Positions 25,210-33,267 of a stretch of DNA of 64,000 bases are shown piece by piece. The translations under genes and the position numbers were made by a program. The stretch is taken from positions 744,001 to 808,000 of the forward strand of contig NZ_FOFM01000001.1 in NCBI RefSeq assembly GCF_900110875.1, in the 5' to 3' direction. The stretch is from Pseudovibrio axinellae (GTDB taxonomy: Bacteria; Pseudomonadota; Alphaproteobacteria; Rhizobiales; Stappiaceae). The notes beneath the pieces were generated by a model, which saw nothing but the letters and a program-made list of their open reading frames with translations, was not told where the DNA came from and did not search any database. How positions within the stretch are numbered: the stretch's first letter is position 1; each line of letters begins with the position of its first letter.

Positions 25210-26373
25210 ATGTCGGGCCGTGGGATGAAAAAGAATACAGGGCGCAGTGCTGTCCTCATGTACTTTAAGTACCCAATTCTAGCTGCAGGGCTTGCAGTTG
25301 GAACGTTTGCCGCGACTCCAGTTGCGCTTCAGGACATTCCTGCACTGACCAGATCGCTGGACGAAGATACTCCGCGGTGGATGCAGTTTGTTTCCGCACA
25401 AGACATAGCAAAGCTCTCCAAGTATCTGGTGCCGTCTCCGGCACAGCAAAAATTGGCTCAGCAAGAGGTCATCAATCGCGGTGGTAAGGGTGATATGCAA
25501 TTCACCAAACTCTCAAACCGGGCGGTTGCATTCATTCAAAATGCTGGCAAGCCAAGGACTTCTGATCGTTTCGTTTCCCAACTTCCACAAATGGCATTCA
25601 ATGGCCATTATGGTGGGGATGCGCTTGCGGGGCTTTCGCACAACCAGCAGCTTGATATGTCCCCTCTTGGCAAAGCAGCGCGACGTGCTGCATTGGCTGC
25701 GCGAAAACATATGGCGCGGAAAAAGGTCGTAAGGCAGCCTGGAACGATTTCCATTGCCCAGCAAAATGCCGCTGCCATGACAACCGCATATGCGCCTGCA
25801 ATCTCAAAGACAAACAAAGCTCCGTTTGATGCGTTGCTCAACAAGCCAAGGGTTTCCATCACCCCGTCGGGCAAGCCTGAGCTTTCAGATAAAGAACTGG
25901 CATCTTATTCAGAGACTAATCCTCACTGGTGGTACATGCGCAAGTTGCCAAGTTCGGCAAAGTCCAAACGTGACATGCGCTGTCTTGCAGAGGCTATCTA
26001 TTTTGAAGCACGCAGCGAACCACGCGACGGGCAAATCGCTGTCGCGCAGGTTGTGCTCAATCGTTTAAAGAACCCCGCTTATCCAAACACAGTTTGCGGC
26101 GTGGTTTATCAAAACAAAGGCAGGAAGAACGCCTGTCAGTTCTCATTTGCGTGTGATGGTATCCCAGAGCGCGTGACAGAGCCAGGTCCTTGGGCGAAAG
26201 CGAAGAAAATTGCGCGGCAGATTGTAGATGGGGAAGTGAGCATTCCTGCTGTGGATGCATCCACCCATTATCACGCGACATATGTGCGGCCGAACTGGGC
26301 GCCAACGATGCAGCGTAAGAAGCGCATCGGCAAACACATCTTTTACAAAACTTACGGTGGCGGCTGGAGCTAA
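25210..26373 (+). CDS. Cell wall hydrolase, SleB family
   Basis: The 387-residue protein has an N-terminal hydrophobic signal or anchor (YPILAAGLAVGTFAATPVAL). A long low-complexity middle, rich in Ala, Lys and Gln, is followed by a C-terminal Hydrolase_2 (SleB) domain at about residues 250-385. The domain is recognised from DMRCLAEAIYFEARSEPRDG, AVAQVVLNRLKNPAYPNTVC and CQFSFACDG, including the catalytic Glu of the EAR segment. Such enzymes cleave peptidoglycan glycan strands in the periplasm. The frame is open back to 25096, but ATG 25210 or 25225 gives a normal signal sequence. A strong terminator follows. Confidence 0.9.
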   Translation: MSGRGMKKNTGRSAVLMYFKYPILAAGLAVGTFAATPVALQDIPALTRSLDEDTPRWMQFVSAQDIAKLSKYLVPSPAQQKLAQQEVINRGGKGDMQFTKLSNRAVAFIQNAGKPRTSDRFVSQLPQMAFNGHYGGDALAGLSHNQQLDMSPLGKAARRAALAARKHMARKKVVRQPGTISIAQQNAAAMTTAYAPAISKTNKAPFDALLNKPRVSITPSGKPELSDKELASYSETNPHWWYMRKLPSSAKSKRDMRCLAEAIYFEARSEPRDGQIAVAQVVLNRLKNPAYPNTVCGVVYQNKGRKNACQFSFACDGIPERVTEPGPWAKAKKIARQIVDGEVSIPAVDASTHYHATYVRPNWAPTMQRKKRIGKHIFYKTYGGGWS

Positions 26374-26430
26374 TTTCTCACGGCACCGTGTTCAAGCGAT
26401 TTTTGGTGGCCTGACCGCTTCCATTTAAGA

Positions 26431-26464
26431 AACCCGCATCAGCCGAGACGGATGCGGGTTTTTT
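26431..26464. terminator. Bidirectional terminator between convergent genes
   Basis: A perfect 10-base-pair stem (AACCCGCATC / GATGCGGGTT) with a 10-base loop is followed by T on the plus strand and preceded by A on the other side. It lies between the SleB-type gene and the reductase gene, which converge. Confidence 0.92.
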
Positions 26465-26489
26465 GGATAATCCTGATAGAAAGCAGGCG

Positions 26490-27491
26490 CTATGCCACTT
26501 CTACGATTGTTCTTCCACGCACTTGCCCTTTGAGCAGCTTCGCAGCGCGCTCCTCAACATCAGCCAGCTTGATCACCTCGGATAGGGAATCCAGCTTCGC
26601 AAGGTCCAGGTCCTGCACAAGTCTTGCGTAGGCTTCTTCGCGAAGGGCCATCGGCGCCATCACAGAGTCCACACCCAGCAGTGCTACACTGCGCAGGATG
26701 AACGGCATTACGCTGCCTGATAGATCCATTCCCTGAGCCAGCCCACAAGCTGCGACTGCGCCGCCGTAATTAGTCTGAGCAATCAGGTTTGCAAGTGTGT
26801 GGCTACCAGCCACATCAACTGCCGCTGCCCATCGTTCCTTACCAAACGGCTTGCCCTTTTCTGACAATTGCGCACGATCCAACACTTCGCTCGCTCCAAG
26901 GCTCTTTAGAAAGTCCGTTTCTTCCAGACGACCCGTAAATGCAATGGTCTCAAAGCCAAGCTTGGAAAGAATGCTAATGGCAACAGAGCCAACACCGCCG
27001 GAAGCACCCGAGACAGCAACAGGACCTTGCTCAGGTGTGATCCCATATCTCTCCAATGCCATCACGCAGAGCATAGCCGTGTAGCCTGCCGTTCCAATGG
27101 CAGCAGCGCGTGCTGGGGAAAGCTCGCTTGGGCGATGCAGGAGGCATTCCGACTTCAAGCGTGCCACTTTTGCATAAGCGCCAGTGTGAACTTCGCCAAC
27201 GCCATAGCCGTTAAGAATAACCTGATCGCCAGGCTTAAAACGATCACTATCGCTGGTCAGCACTTCGCCCACCACGTCAATTCCCGGTACCATAGGAAAT
27301 TTGCGGACAATACCTGGAGCGCCAGCCAATGCCAGCCCGTCCTTATAGTTGATTGTCGAGTGAGTGACCTTAACAGTCACATCACCTTCTGAAAGCTGGT
27401 CTACCGTTACTTTGTTCCAGCGGGGAGGAAGGGGTTTGCGGCCACTTTCATCGGCTTCAATCCAAAGGGCTTCAAACTCATTCATGGCCAC
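26490..27491 (-). CDS. AcuI/YhdH-type acrylyl-CoA (quinone) reductase
   Basis: The 333-residue protein is a medium-chain dehydrogenase without the zinc ligands, of the YhdH/AcuI group. The substrate and fold signatures are ALWIEADESGRKPLP, the STINYKDGLALAG block, FPMVPGIDVVGEV and the NADPH site VSGASGGVGSVAISIL. AcuI reduces acrylyl-CoA to propionyl-CoA, which detoxifies acrylate from DMSP in marine bacteria; YhdH has the same activity in vitro. No other DMSP gene lies in the window, so the in vivo role is not certain. The gene stands alone. Confidence 0.88.
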   Translation of the reverse strand: MAMNEFEALWIEADESGRKPLPPRWNKVTVDQLSEGDVTVKVTHSTINYKDGLALAGAPGIVRKFPMVPGIDVVGEVLTSDSDRFKPGDQVILNGYGVGEVHTGAYAKVARLKSECLLHRPSELSPARAAAIGTAGYTAMLCVMALERYGITPEQGPVAVSGASGGVGSVAISILSKLGFETIAFTGRLEETDFLKSLGASEVLDRAQLSEKGKPFGKERWAAAVDVAGSHTLANLIAQTNYGGAVAACGLAQGMDLSGSVMPFILRSVALLGVDSVMAPMALREEAYARLVQDLDLAKLDSLSEVIKLADVEERAAKLLKGQVRGRTIVEVA

Positions 27492-27615
27492 ATCCTTTTA
27501 ACGAAATAAGACGCCTGAAACCTGTCAGAAACCCCGTTTGTTAGCAAGTAAATAACGCTAGGTAACACCACTCAGATCGCGAAACCGAGCTTTCGTGGAA
27601 TTTCAATTTTTATGT

Positions 27616-28878
27616 TTACGCTGGCGCGCGCACAAGAGCACTTTTAGAGGCAGATTGCTCGCGAATGGGCCAGTGAACGATTGCTGCAAAAATTCCAAGT
27701 GCAATGCCCAGCCACCAAATGGCGTCATAATTGCCGCTCTTTTCATAAAGCACACCGCCAAGCCAAACGCCAAGGAATGACCCGATTTGGTGAAACAGAA
27801 AAACGATCCCAAACAATGTGGCCATGAAACGCGGTCCGAACATGATTGCAACGAGGCCAGAAGTCGGTGGTACAGTCGACAGCCATAAGACACCCATTGT
27901 TGCCGCAAAGATCAAGGTCGAGGCTTCAGAGATTGGCAAACTGATGTAAAGCGTGATCGCAATTGCACGAGCAAGATAAATGACGGACAGCAGATACTGC
28001 TTGGGGACGCGGCTTCCCAGCACACCAGAAAACATGCAGCCAATGATATTGAACAAGCCAATTAGAGCAAGCGCCCAAGCGCCCAATGAAACGCTAAAGC
28101 CCTGATCGACTATAAAAGTCGGCATATGCACTGTGATGAATGCAACATGGAAGCCGCAGACGAAGAAGCCGAAAATGAGCAATATATAGTCTCTGGTTTT
28201 AAATGCTAATGCCAAAGCCTGAGATAGGGTCATGGTGTTTTGAGGGTCAACAGAACCGCCCGTTTTCGCGGCTGCAGACTGACCGCGCAGAAAGTATGCG
28301 AATAAAGGTACAAGGATCACCAGCGCTGCCATGTACACCAGAGCGTTGGACCAGCCGAAGTTGTCAATCAGCCCCAACCCGAGCGGTGCAAACAAGAACT
28401 GACCGAATGAGCTGGCTGCCGTTCCTATACCAAATGCAATACCATGATACTTTGGCTGTACTGAGCGGGCGAAGGCAGCCAGCACGAGTGAAAACGAAGT
28501 GAACGCAACCCCTAAGCCAACCAGAACGCCGGCTGAGACCTGAAGCAGTAACGGGGTATCTGACATACTCATAAGAAAGAGGCCTGTGGCGTAGATTGCC
28601 GCGCCAAGTACCAGAGTTCTCCCGGTACCGAATTTATCGGCCATCATGCCTGCAAAGGGCTGTGCAACGCCCCACATAAGGTTTTGAAGAGCGAGGGCAA
28701 ATGCAAACACATCTCTGCCCCAACCAAATTCAGAGGACATTGGCGTCAAAAACAGGCCCAAGGTCGCGCGCGGACCGAAAGACAATGCACCAATGATACA
28801 CCCACTCAGAATGATGAGGGGAACGTTGGGCTGATACCGGCGGGATGAACGTTCCGCAACTTGGGTTGCTTGAGGCAT
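27616..28878 (-). CDS. MFS transporter (OxlT/monocarboxylate porter-like)
   Basis: The 420-residue protein has 12 predicted membrane helices. The first loop reads GPRATLGLFLTPMSSEFGWG, followed by FALALQNLMWGVAQPFAGMMADKFG, a pattern typical of the OxlT / monocarboxylate porter group. Substrates in this group are small organic acids; none can be named here. ATG 28878 was chosen over 28911 because it follows GAAAGAAAG by a normal spacing. It is transcribed away from nadA, with almost 600 bases between them. Confidence 0.86.
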   Translation of the reverse strand: MPQATQVAERSSRRYQPNVPLIILSGCIIGALSFGPRATLGLFLTPMSSEFGWGRDVFAFALALQNLMWGVAQPFAGMMADKFGTGRTLVLGAAIYATGLFLMSMSDTPLLLQVSAGVLVGLGVAFTSFSLVLAAFARSVQPKYHGIAFGIGTAASSFGQFLFAPLGLGLIDNFGWSNALVYMAALVILVPLFAYFLRGQSAAAKTGGSVDPQNTMTLSQALALAFKTRDYILLIFGFFVCGFHVAFITVHMPTFIVDQGFSVSLGAWALALIGLFNIIGCMFSGVLGSRVPKQYLLSVIYLARAIAITLYISLPISEASTLIFAATMGVLWLSTVPPTSGLVAIMFGPRFMATLFGIVFLFHQIGSFLGVWLGGVLYEKSGNYDAIWWLGIALGIFAAIVHWPIREQSASKSALVRAPA

Positions 28879-29327
28879 TGCAGCTTTCTTTCTTGTGCCC
28901 GGCTTTAACACTTCAAACCGACTTCAAATCTTTGGGGTGAGTTATCTCTGAGTTTAGAAACAATGCTCAGGTTTAAATGAGATTTTAGACTTGGAATAAT
29001 TGAAATTAGTTATGCGATCCATCAGCAATTGGAATGAGCTTTTATCCTAGGGGCACTCTTTAAAAATGCAGCCTAGAAGCCCTTAGTTACCTGCAGAGAG
29101 CTTAGGTAAGTGGTTAATCCTGCCGTATTTCAGATGCACCCTATCTAGTAGGGGAACTTCACTTAGTTCTCAAAAGGTCATTTGCGGCCTGTTCGGTCTC
29201 AATGCGCTTTAAAAATGGGTATGCTCTGTTTATTTGTGCCCTGCAAATTTGAACTGATAAGTGGTTATTTTGTATAGAAAGTTTCCTCTAAAACGCCCCG
29301 ACAATATGCATTGGGCAAAAGAATAGC

Positions 29328-29356
29328 TTGTTCGCCGCACCGAAGCGCTCTATAAA
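29328..29356 (+). promoter_or_regulatory. Putative nadA promoter
   Basis: TTGTTC (29328-29333) and TATAAA (29351-29356) are separated by exactly 17 bases, a good sigma-70-type arrangement. The predicted start point, near 29363, falls inside the first CTCA-N3-TGAG repeat. Confidence 0.6.
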
Positions 29357-29373
29357 AAACTCAAAGTGAGCAT
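29357..29373 (+). promoter_or_regulatory. Candidate NadQ operator 1
   Basis: AAACTCA-AAG-TGAGCAT is an inverted repeat with a perfect CTCA/TGAG core and a 3-base spacer. It directly follows the -10 box and overlaps the expected transcription start of nadA, where a bound repressor would block initiation. Confidence 0.65.
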
Positions 29374-29419
29374 AATTATCTGAACCGACTTTCCAGTCGC
29401 ATTTTTTTAACAGCTCCTT

Positions 29420-29436
29420 ATACTCAGTTTGAGTAT
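29420..29436 (+). promoter_or_regulatory. Candidate NadQ operator 2
   Basis: ATACTCA-GTT-TGAGTAT is a perfect 7-base inverted repeat with a 3-base spacer, the same design as operator 1. The two centres are 63 bases apart, about six helical turns, so both would face the same side of the DNA. It lies 36 bases before the nadA ATG. Confidence 0.7.
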
Positions 29437-29472
29437 ATTGCGGTTTGAAACCGGAAGACAGAGGAAGAGCAC

Positions 29473-30579
29473 ATGTCCACCACCACACTCAGCACCGAAA
29501 CCGGGGGCATTGCTGCCAATATTCGTGACATTGCTGCGCAATCAGGCTTACCGGCCCAGCAACGTTATGCACCTGTGAAGCGCCCTGATCTGACCTATAC
29601 GCCAGAAGTCGCGGCAGCGACAGCTGGTGCCTATGAGAAGGTGAAGGACTTTATTCCCGCAATCGAGTGGGCAGCGCTTGCGCCATTAATACATGCGATC
29701 AACAAGCTGAAGAAAGAGCGCAACGCGGTTATTCTGGCTCACAACTACATGACGCCGGATATCTTCCACGGTGTTGCAGACATTGTTGGCGATAGCCTGC
29801 AGCTTGCCAAAGAAGCTGCCAAAACCGAAGCTGAAGTCATTGTACAGTGCGGTGTGCACTTTATGGCCGAAACATCGAAGATCCTATCTCCCGAAAAAAC
29901 GATCCTGATTCCTGATATGGACGCGGGTTGCTCACTTGCTGAATCCATTACCGGTGCGGACGTGCGCAAACTGCGCGAAGCAAACCCTGGTGTTCCGATC
30001 ATCACTTACGTCAACACCTCTGCAGATGTGAAGGCTGAATGCGATATTTGCTGTACCTCTTCCAATGCGGTTCAAGTTGTTGAGGCAATGGGAACTGATA
30101 AGGTCCTGCTGATCCCGGACCAGTACCTTGCAGCCAATGTGAACAATCAAACCGATGTGGACGTGCTGACCTATGCTGGCTCGTGCGAGGTGCATGAGCG
30201 TTTTACAGCTGAAGAGCTGCGAGATTACCGCGCGGTTGACCCGGACGTAAAAATCATTGCTCACCCTGAGTGCCCGCCAGAAGTTGTTGCTGAGGCTGAC
30301 TTTACAGGCTCTACGTCCCATATGATTGACTGGGTCAAAGACAACAGTCCAGAAAAGGTGATGATGATTACCGAATGTTCTATGGCTGATAATGTTGCGG
30401 CATCAACGCCGGGTGTAAACTACATTCGTCCTTGTAACCTGTGCCCACACATGAAGCGCATCACACTTACTAAAATTCTTGACTGTCTTATCGACATGTC
30501 CGGTGAAGTGATTGTTGATGAAAGTGTGGCTGATCGCGCACGCGCAGCCGTAGAACGCATGATCAACTTGAAGAACTAG
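29473..30579 (+). CDS. nadA: Quinolinate synthase A
   Basis: The 368-residue protein condenses iminoaspartate with dihydroxyacetone phosphate to quinolinate, the first ring compound of de novo NAD synthesis. It uses a [4Fe-4S] cluster. The ligand cysteines are visible in [28 protein letters not shown] and [12 protein letters not shown]. Further family blocks are [20 protein letters not shown] and AHPECPPEV. An N-terminal extension of about 70 residues precedes the core, as in other alphaproteobacterial NadA. The start follows GAGGAAGAGCAC. It heads the nadABC operon and carries two candidate NadQ operators upstream. Confidence 0.97.
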   Translation: MSTTTLSTETGGIAANIRDIAAQSGLPAQQRYAPVKRPDLTYTPEVAAATAGAYEKVKDFIPAIEWAALAPLIHAINKLKKERNAVILAHNYMTPDIFHGVADIVGDSLQLAKEAAKTEAEVIVQCGVHFMAETSKILSPEKTILIPDMDAGCSLAESITGADVRKLREANPGVPIITYVNTSADVKAECDICCTSSNAVQVVEAMGTDKVLLIPDQYLAANVNNQTDVDVLTYAGSCEVHERFTAEELRDYRAVDPDVKIIAHPECPPEVVAEADFTGSTSHMIDWVKDNSPEKVMMITECSMADNVAASTPGVNYIRPCNLCPHMKRITLTKILDCLIDMSGEVIVDESVADRARAAVERMINLKN

Positions 30580-30620
30580 TGGCTTTCGTGTAGCTCGCTT
30601 ACACAAAACTCATATGCTCC

Positions 30621-30645
30621 CCTGCTGCCAACCACAGGCAGCAGG
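30621..30645 (+). other. nadA-nadB intercistronic hairpin
   Basis: CCTGCTGCC and GGCAGCAGG form a perfect 9-base-pair stem with a 7-base loop in the 107-base gap between nadA and nadB. No T run follows, so it may mark mRNA processing or protect the upstream message rather than terminate. Confidence 0.6.
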
Positions 30646-30686
30646 CTTCGAGACCTGGTCCCCATTAGCCTGGAATAATCTCTGAA

Positions 30687-32321
30687 ATGTCTAAGTCCGG
30701 TTCTTCTCTCGCCCCCGCTGTTGCCCTGAACGGCGTGGATGATGTTGTTATCTTAGGTGGTGGCCTTGCTGGCCTATTTTGTGCGCTCAAGCTTGCGCCA
30801 AGGCCGGTGACGATTGTTACAAACGCCCCAATTGGCGGCGGCACATCCTCCGCGTGGGCCCAGGGCGGCATTGCAGCTGCTGTGGCTGAGGGCGATTGTT
30901 ACTCAGCTCATGCACAAGATACGATCATAGCTGGCGATGGTATTTGTGACGAAGCGATCGTTGAAGGCATGACACGGGAAGCCTCCGAGCGCATCCATGA
31001 CCTGCTGGATTATGGCGTTCCGTTCGACAAGGACCTTGCTGGCAAGCTGGCTCTTTCGCGTGAAGCAGCCCACTCCAGCAACCGGGTTGTCCGCGTACGC
31101 GGAGACATGGCTGGCCAAGCCATTATGCAGGCGCTTGTTGAGGCCGCTTATAAGACACCGTCTATCCGTATCGTTGAAGGATATATCGGTTGCCAGCTTC
31201 TCACCGAAGGCCGGTATGTGACTGGAATTACGGCCCGCCGACGTGGTGGTACACAGCGTATTACCATTCCTGCAAAGGCGGTCGTATTGGCCTCTGGTGG
31301 TGTAGGCCACCTGTATTCCACTACAACCAATCCAAGCGAAGCAAACGGGCATGGCCTTGCGATGGCAGCACGCGCAGGGGCGCTGGTGTCTGATGCTGAA
31401 TTCGTCCAGTTCCACCCAACTGCACTTGATGTTGAGCAGGATCCGGCACCGCTTGCAAGTGAAGCTATTCGGGGCGATGGCGCTATTCTTGTCAACTCCG
31501 ATGGCCACCGGTTTATGGAGGGGAATCATGGCGACCTTGAGCTGGCTCCTCGTGACATTGTCGCCCGCGCGATCCACACGGAGATTGCACAGGGCAGAGG
31601 CGCTTTCCTCGACTGCCGTGAGGCAATCGGAGCAAGTTTCCCAGAACATTACACCCGCGTTTATGCTGCTTGTCAGAAAGCTGGCATTGATCCAGTGAAT
31701 GGGCTTATTCCTGTTGCCCCCGCTGCGCATTACCACATGGGCGGTGTATTGACCGATGCTTCAGGACGCACCTCTGTAGACAATCTTTGGGCCGCTGGTG
31801 AAGTTGCATCAACTGGTGCACATGGCGCCAACCGTCTAGCTTCCAACTCTTTGCTTGAGGCTGTGGTGTTTGCAGCGCGCATTGCAGAAGATATCCAGGC
31901 TTTGATGCCTCATCAGCGCGTGCACCACTGGGCCGAGATTGATGACCGCGATGATCAAGCCTCAACACGCAACCCACAAGAACGTGCTGTGGTTTCTTTG
32001 GTTCGCTCATTGATGTCTCGTAGTGTTGGTGTCGTGCGTGATGCTGCTGGCCTGACAAACACGCTTGCTCGCTTACATGCAGCTGAAAAGCTCTGCCGAA
32101 GAGATTCAATCCTCAACATGGTGATTGCGGCAAAGTTGATTACCGGTTCTGCTCTGCTTCGCGAAGAAAGCCGCGGTGGACACTTCCGCCTCGACTTCCC
32201 GCAGAAGGCAGAGGCAGCCAAACGTTCTTACATCAAGCTTGCCCAAATCGAAGCACTTGCACAACAAGCAAGCGCAAGCGACATCGGCCAGAAAGCGATT
32301 GAAGAGGAAGACCTGCTATGA
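30687..32321 (+). CDS. nadB: L-aspartate oxidase
   Basis: The 544-residue flavoprotein oxidises L-aspartate to iminoaspartate, the NadA substrate. The FAD site is DVVILGGGLAGLFCALKLA near residue 19. The flavoprotein family blocks are TSSAWAQGGIAAA, HPTALD, AAHYHMGGV and GANRLASNSLLEAVVF. The C-terminal helical domain of the succinate-dehydrogenase-like superfamily follows (RSLMSRSVGVVRDAAGL). Its stop codon overlaps the start of nadC by four bases (ATGA at 32318), which couples their translation. Length is typical. Confidence 0.97.
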   Translation: MSKSGSSLAPAVALNGVDDVVILGGGLAGLFCALKLAPRPVTIVTNAPIGGGTSSAWAQGGIAAAVAEGDCYSAHAQDTIIAGDGICDEAIVEGMTREASERIHDLLDYGVPFDKDLAGKLALSREAAHSSNRVVRVRGDMAGQAIMQALVEAAYKTPSIRIVEGYIGCQLLTEGRYVTGITARRRGGTQRITIPAKAVVLASGGVGHLYSTTTNPSEANGHGLAMAARAGALVSDAEFVQFHPTALDVEQDPAPLASEAIRGDGAILVNSDGHRFMEGNHGDLELAPRDIVARAIHTEIAQGRGAFLDCREAIGASFPEHYTRVYAACQKAGIDPVNGLIPVAPAAHYHMGGVLTDASGRTSVDNLWAAGEVASTGAHGANRLASNSLLEAVVFAARIAEDIQALMPHQRVHHWAEIDDRDDQASTRNPQERAVVSLVRSLMSRSVGVVRDAAGLTNTLARLHAAEKLCRRDSILNMVIAAKLITGSALLREESRGGHFRLDFPQKAEAAKRSYIKLAQIEALAQQASASDIGQKAIEEEDLL

Positions 32322-33181
32322 GCACCTCGTCCTTACCTGAACTCCCCTTGATCATGGTTGATAATGCCGTCAAGGCTGCATTGCTTGAGGACGTTGGCCG
32401 TGCCGGTGATATCACCTCGCAGGCTACTATTCCGGCGAGCGCTGTTGCTACTGGTGTGATCGCCGCTCGAAAAGAAGGTGTCCTGGCTGGCGTTGATCTG
32501 GCCCTTTCTGCCTTTCGTCAAATTGATCCGAACCTTGATGTTAATATATTGTCGTGTGACGGGGATAAACTAGAACCTGGGACAATCGTTGCGCGTATCC
32601 ATGGATCAGCCCGCTCACTCTTGACTGCCGAACGTGTGGCTTTGAACTTCCTCAGCCATCTTTCTGGCATTGCGAGCGCTACCAACGCATTTCAACGCAA
32701 AATCTCACATACCAACGCAAAAGTGGTTTGTACGCGCAAAACCACTCCGGGACTTCGCAGCTTTGAAAAGTATGCTGTGCGTTGTGGCGGCGGTATGAAC
32801 CACAGATTTGGTCTGGATGATGCGATCTTGATCAAGGATAATCACATTGCTGTTGCTGGTGGTGTTATCCCCGCGATTGAAAGCGCCCGCGCCTTTGCCG
32901 GACACCTGGTCCGCATTGAAGTGGAAGTGGACACACTGCAGCAGCTCAAAGACGCGCTGACTGCCAGGCCCGATGTGGTGATGCTGGATAATATGGGGCC
33001 TAGTCTTTTAAGGCAGGCGGTTGAGATAAATAATAGTCAGGCTGTGCTAGAAGCTTCTGGAACGGTTACGCTTTCAACCGTGCAGGCGATCGCAGAATCT
33101 GGTGTTGATATCATCTCTTCTGGCTGGATCACCCATTCAGCGCCCATACTTGATCTAGGGCTGGATATTGAAATCGGGTAG
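32318..33181 (+). CDS. nadC: Quinolinate phosphoribosyltransferase (carboxylating)
   Basis: The 287-residue protein converts quinolinate and PRPP to nicotinate mononucleotide, joining the nadA/nadB product to the common NAD pathway. Family blocks are LLTAERVALNFLSHLSGIAS, CTRKTTPGLRSFEKYAVRCG, HRFGLDDAILIKDNHIA and the C-terminal ESGVDIISSGWITHSA. Length and motif order are normal. It is the third gene of the nadABC operon, which ends in a strong terminator 31 bases after the stop. Confidence 0.97.
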   Translation: MSTSSLPELPLIMVDNAVKAALLEDVGRAGDITSQATIPASAVATGVIAARKEGVLAGVDLALSAFRQIDPNLDVNILSCDGDKLEPGTIVARIHGSARSLLTAERVALNFLSHLSGIASATNAFQRKISHTNAKVVCTRKTTPGLRSFEKYAVRCGGGMNHRFGLDDAILIKDNHIAVAGGVIPAIESARAFAGHLVRIEVEVDTLQQLKDALTARPDVVMLDNMGPSLLRQAVEINNSQAVLEASGTVTLSTVQAIAESGVDIISSGWITHSAPILDLGLDIEIG

Positions 33182-33211
33182 AGCGGTTTCGCAGGCTCAT
33201 TGATTTAAATG

Positions 33212-33243
33212 AAAAAGGCCCGATCTGATGACCGGGCCTTTTT
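33212..33243. terminator. Bidirectional terminator between nadC and ETF-QO
   Basis: An 11-base-pair stem (AAAAAGGCCCG / CGGGCCTTTTT) with a 10-base loop lies between convergent genes. The A and T runs in the arms let it work in both directions. Confidence 0.93.
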
Positions 33244-33267
33244 CTTGTTCTTATCTTATCCAACACC

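Larger units (their letters stand above)
28879..29472. other. 594-base divergent promoter region of the MFS gene and nadA
   Basis: There is no gene. The right-hand 150 bases carry a nadA promoter and two related inverted repeats, listed separately. The left part (28912-29320) is AT-rich with no recognised element apart from the presumed MFS promoter. Confidence 0.6.
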
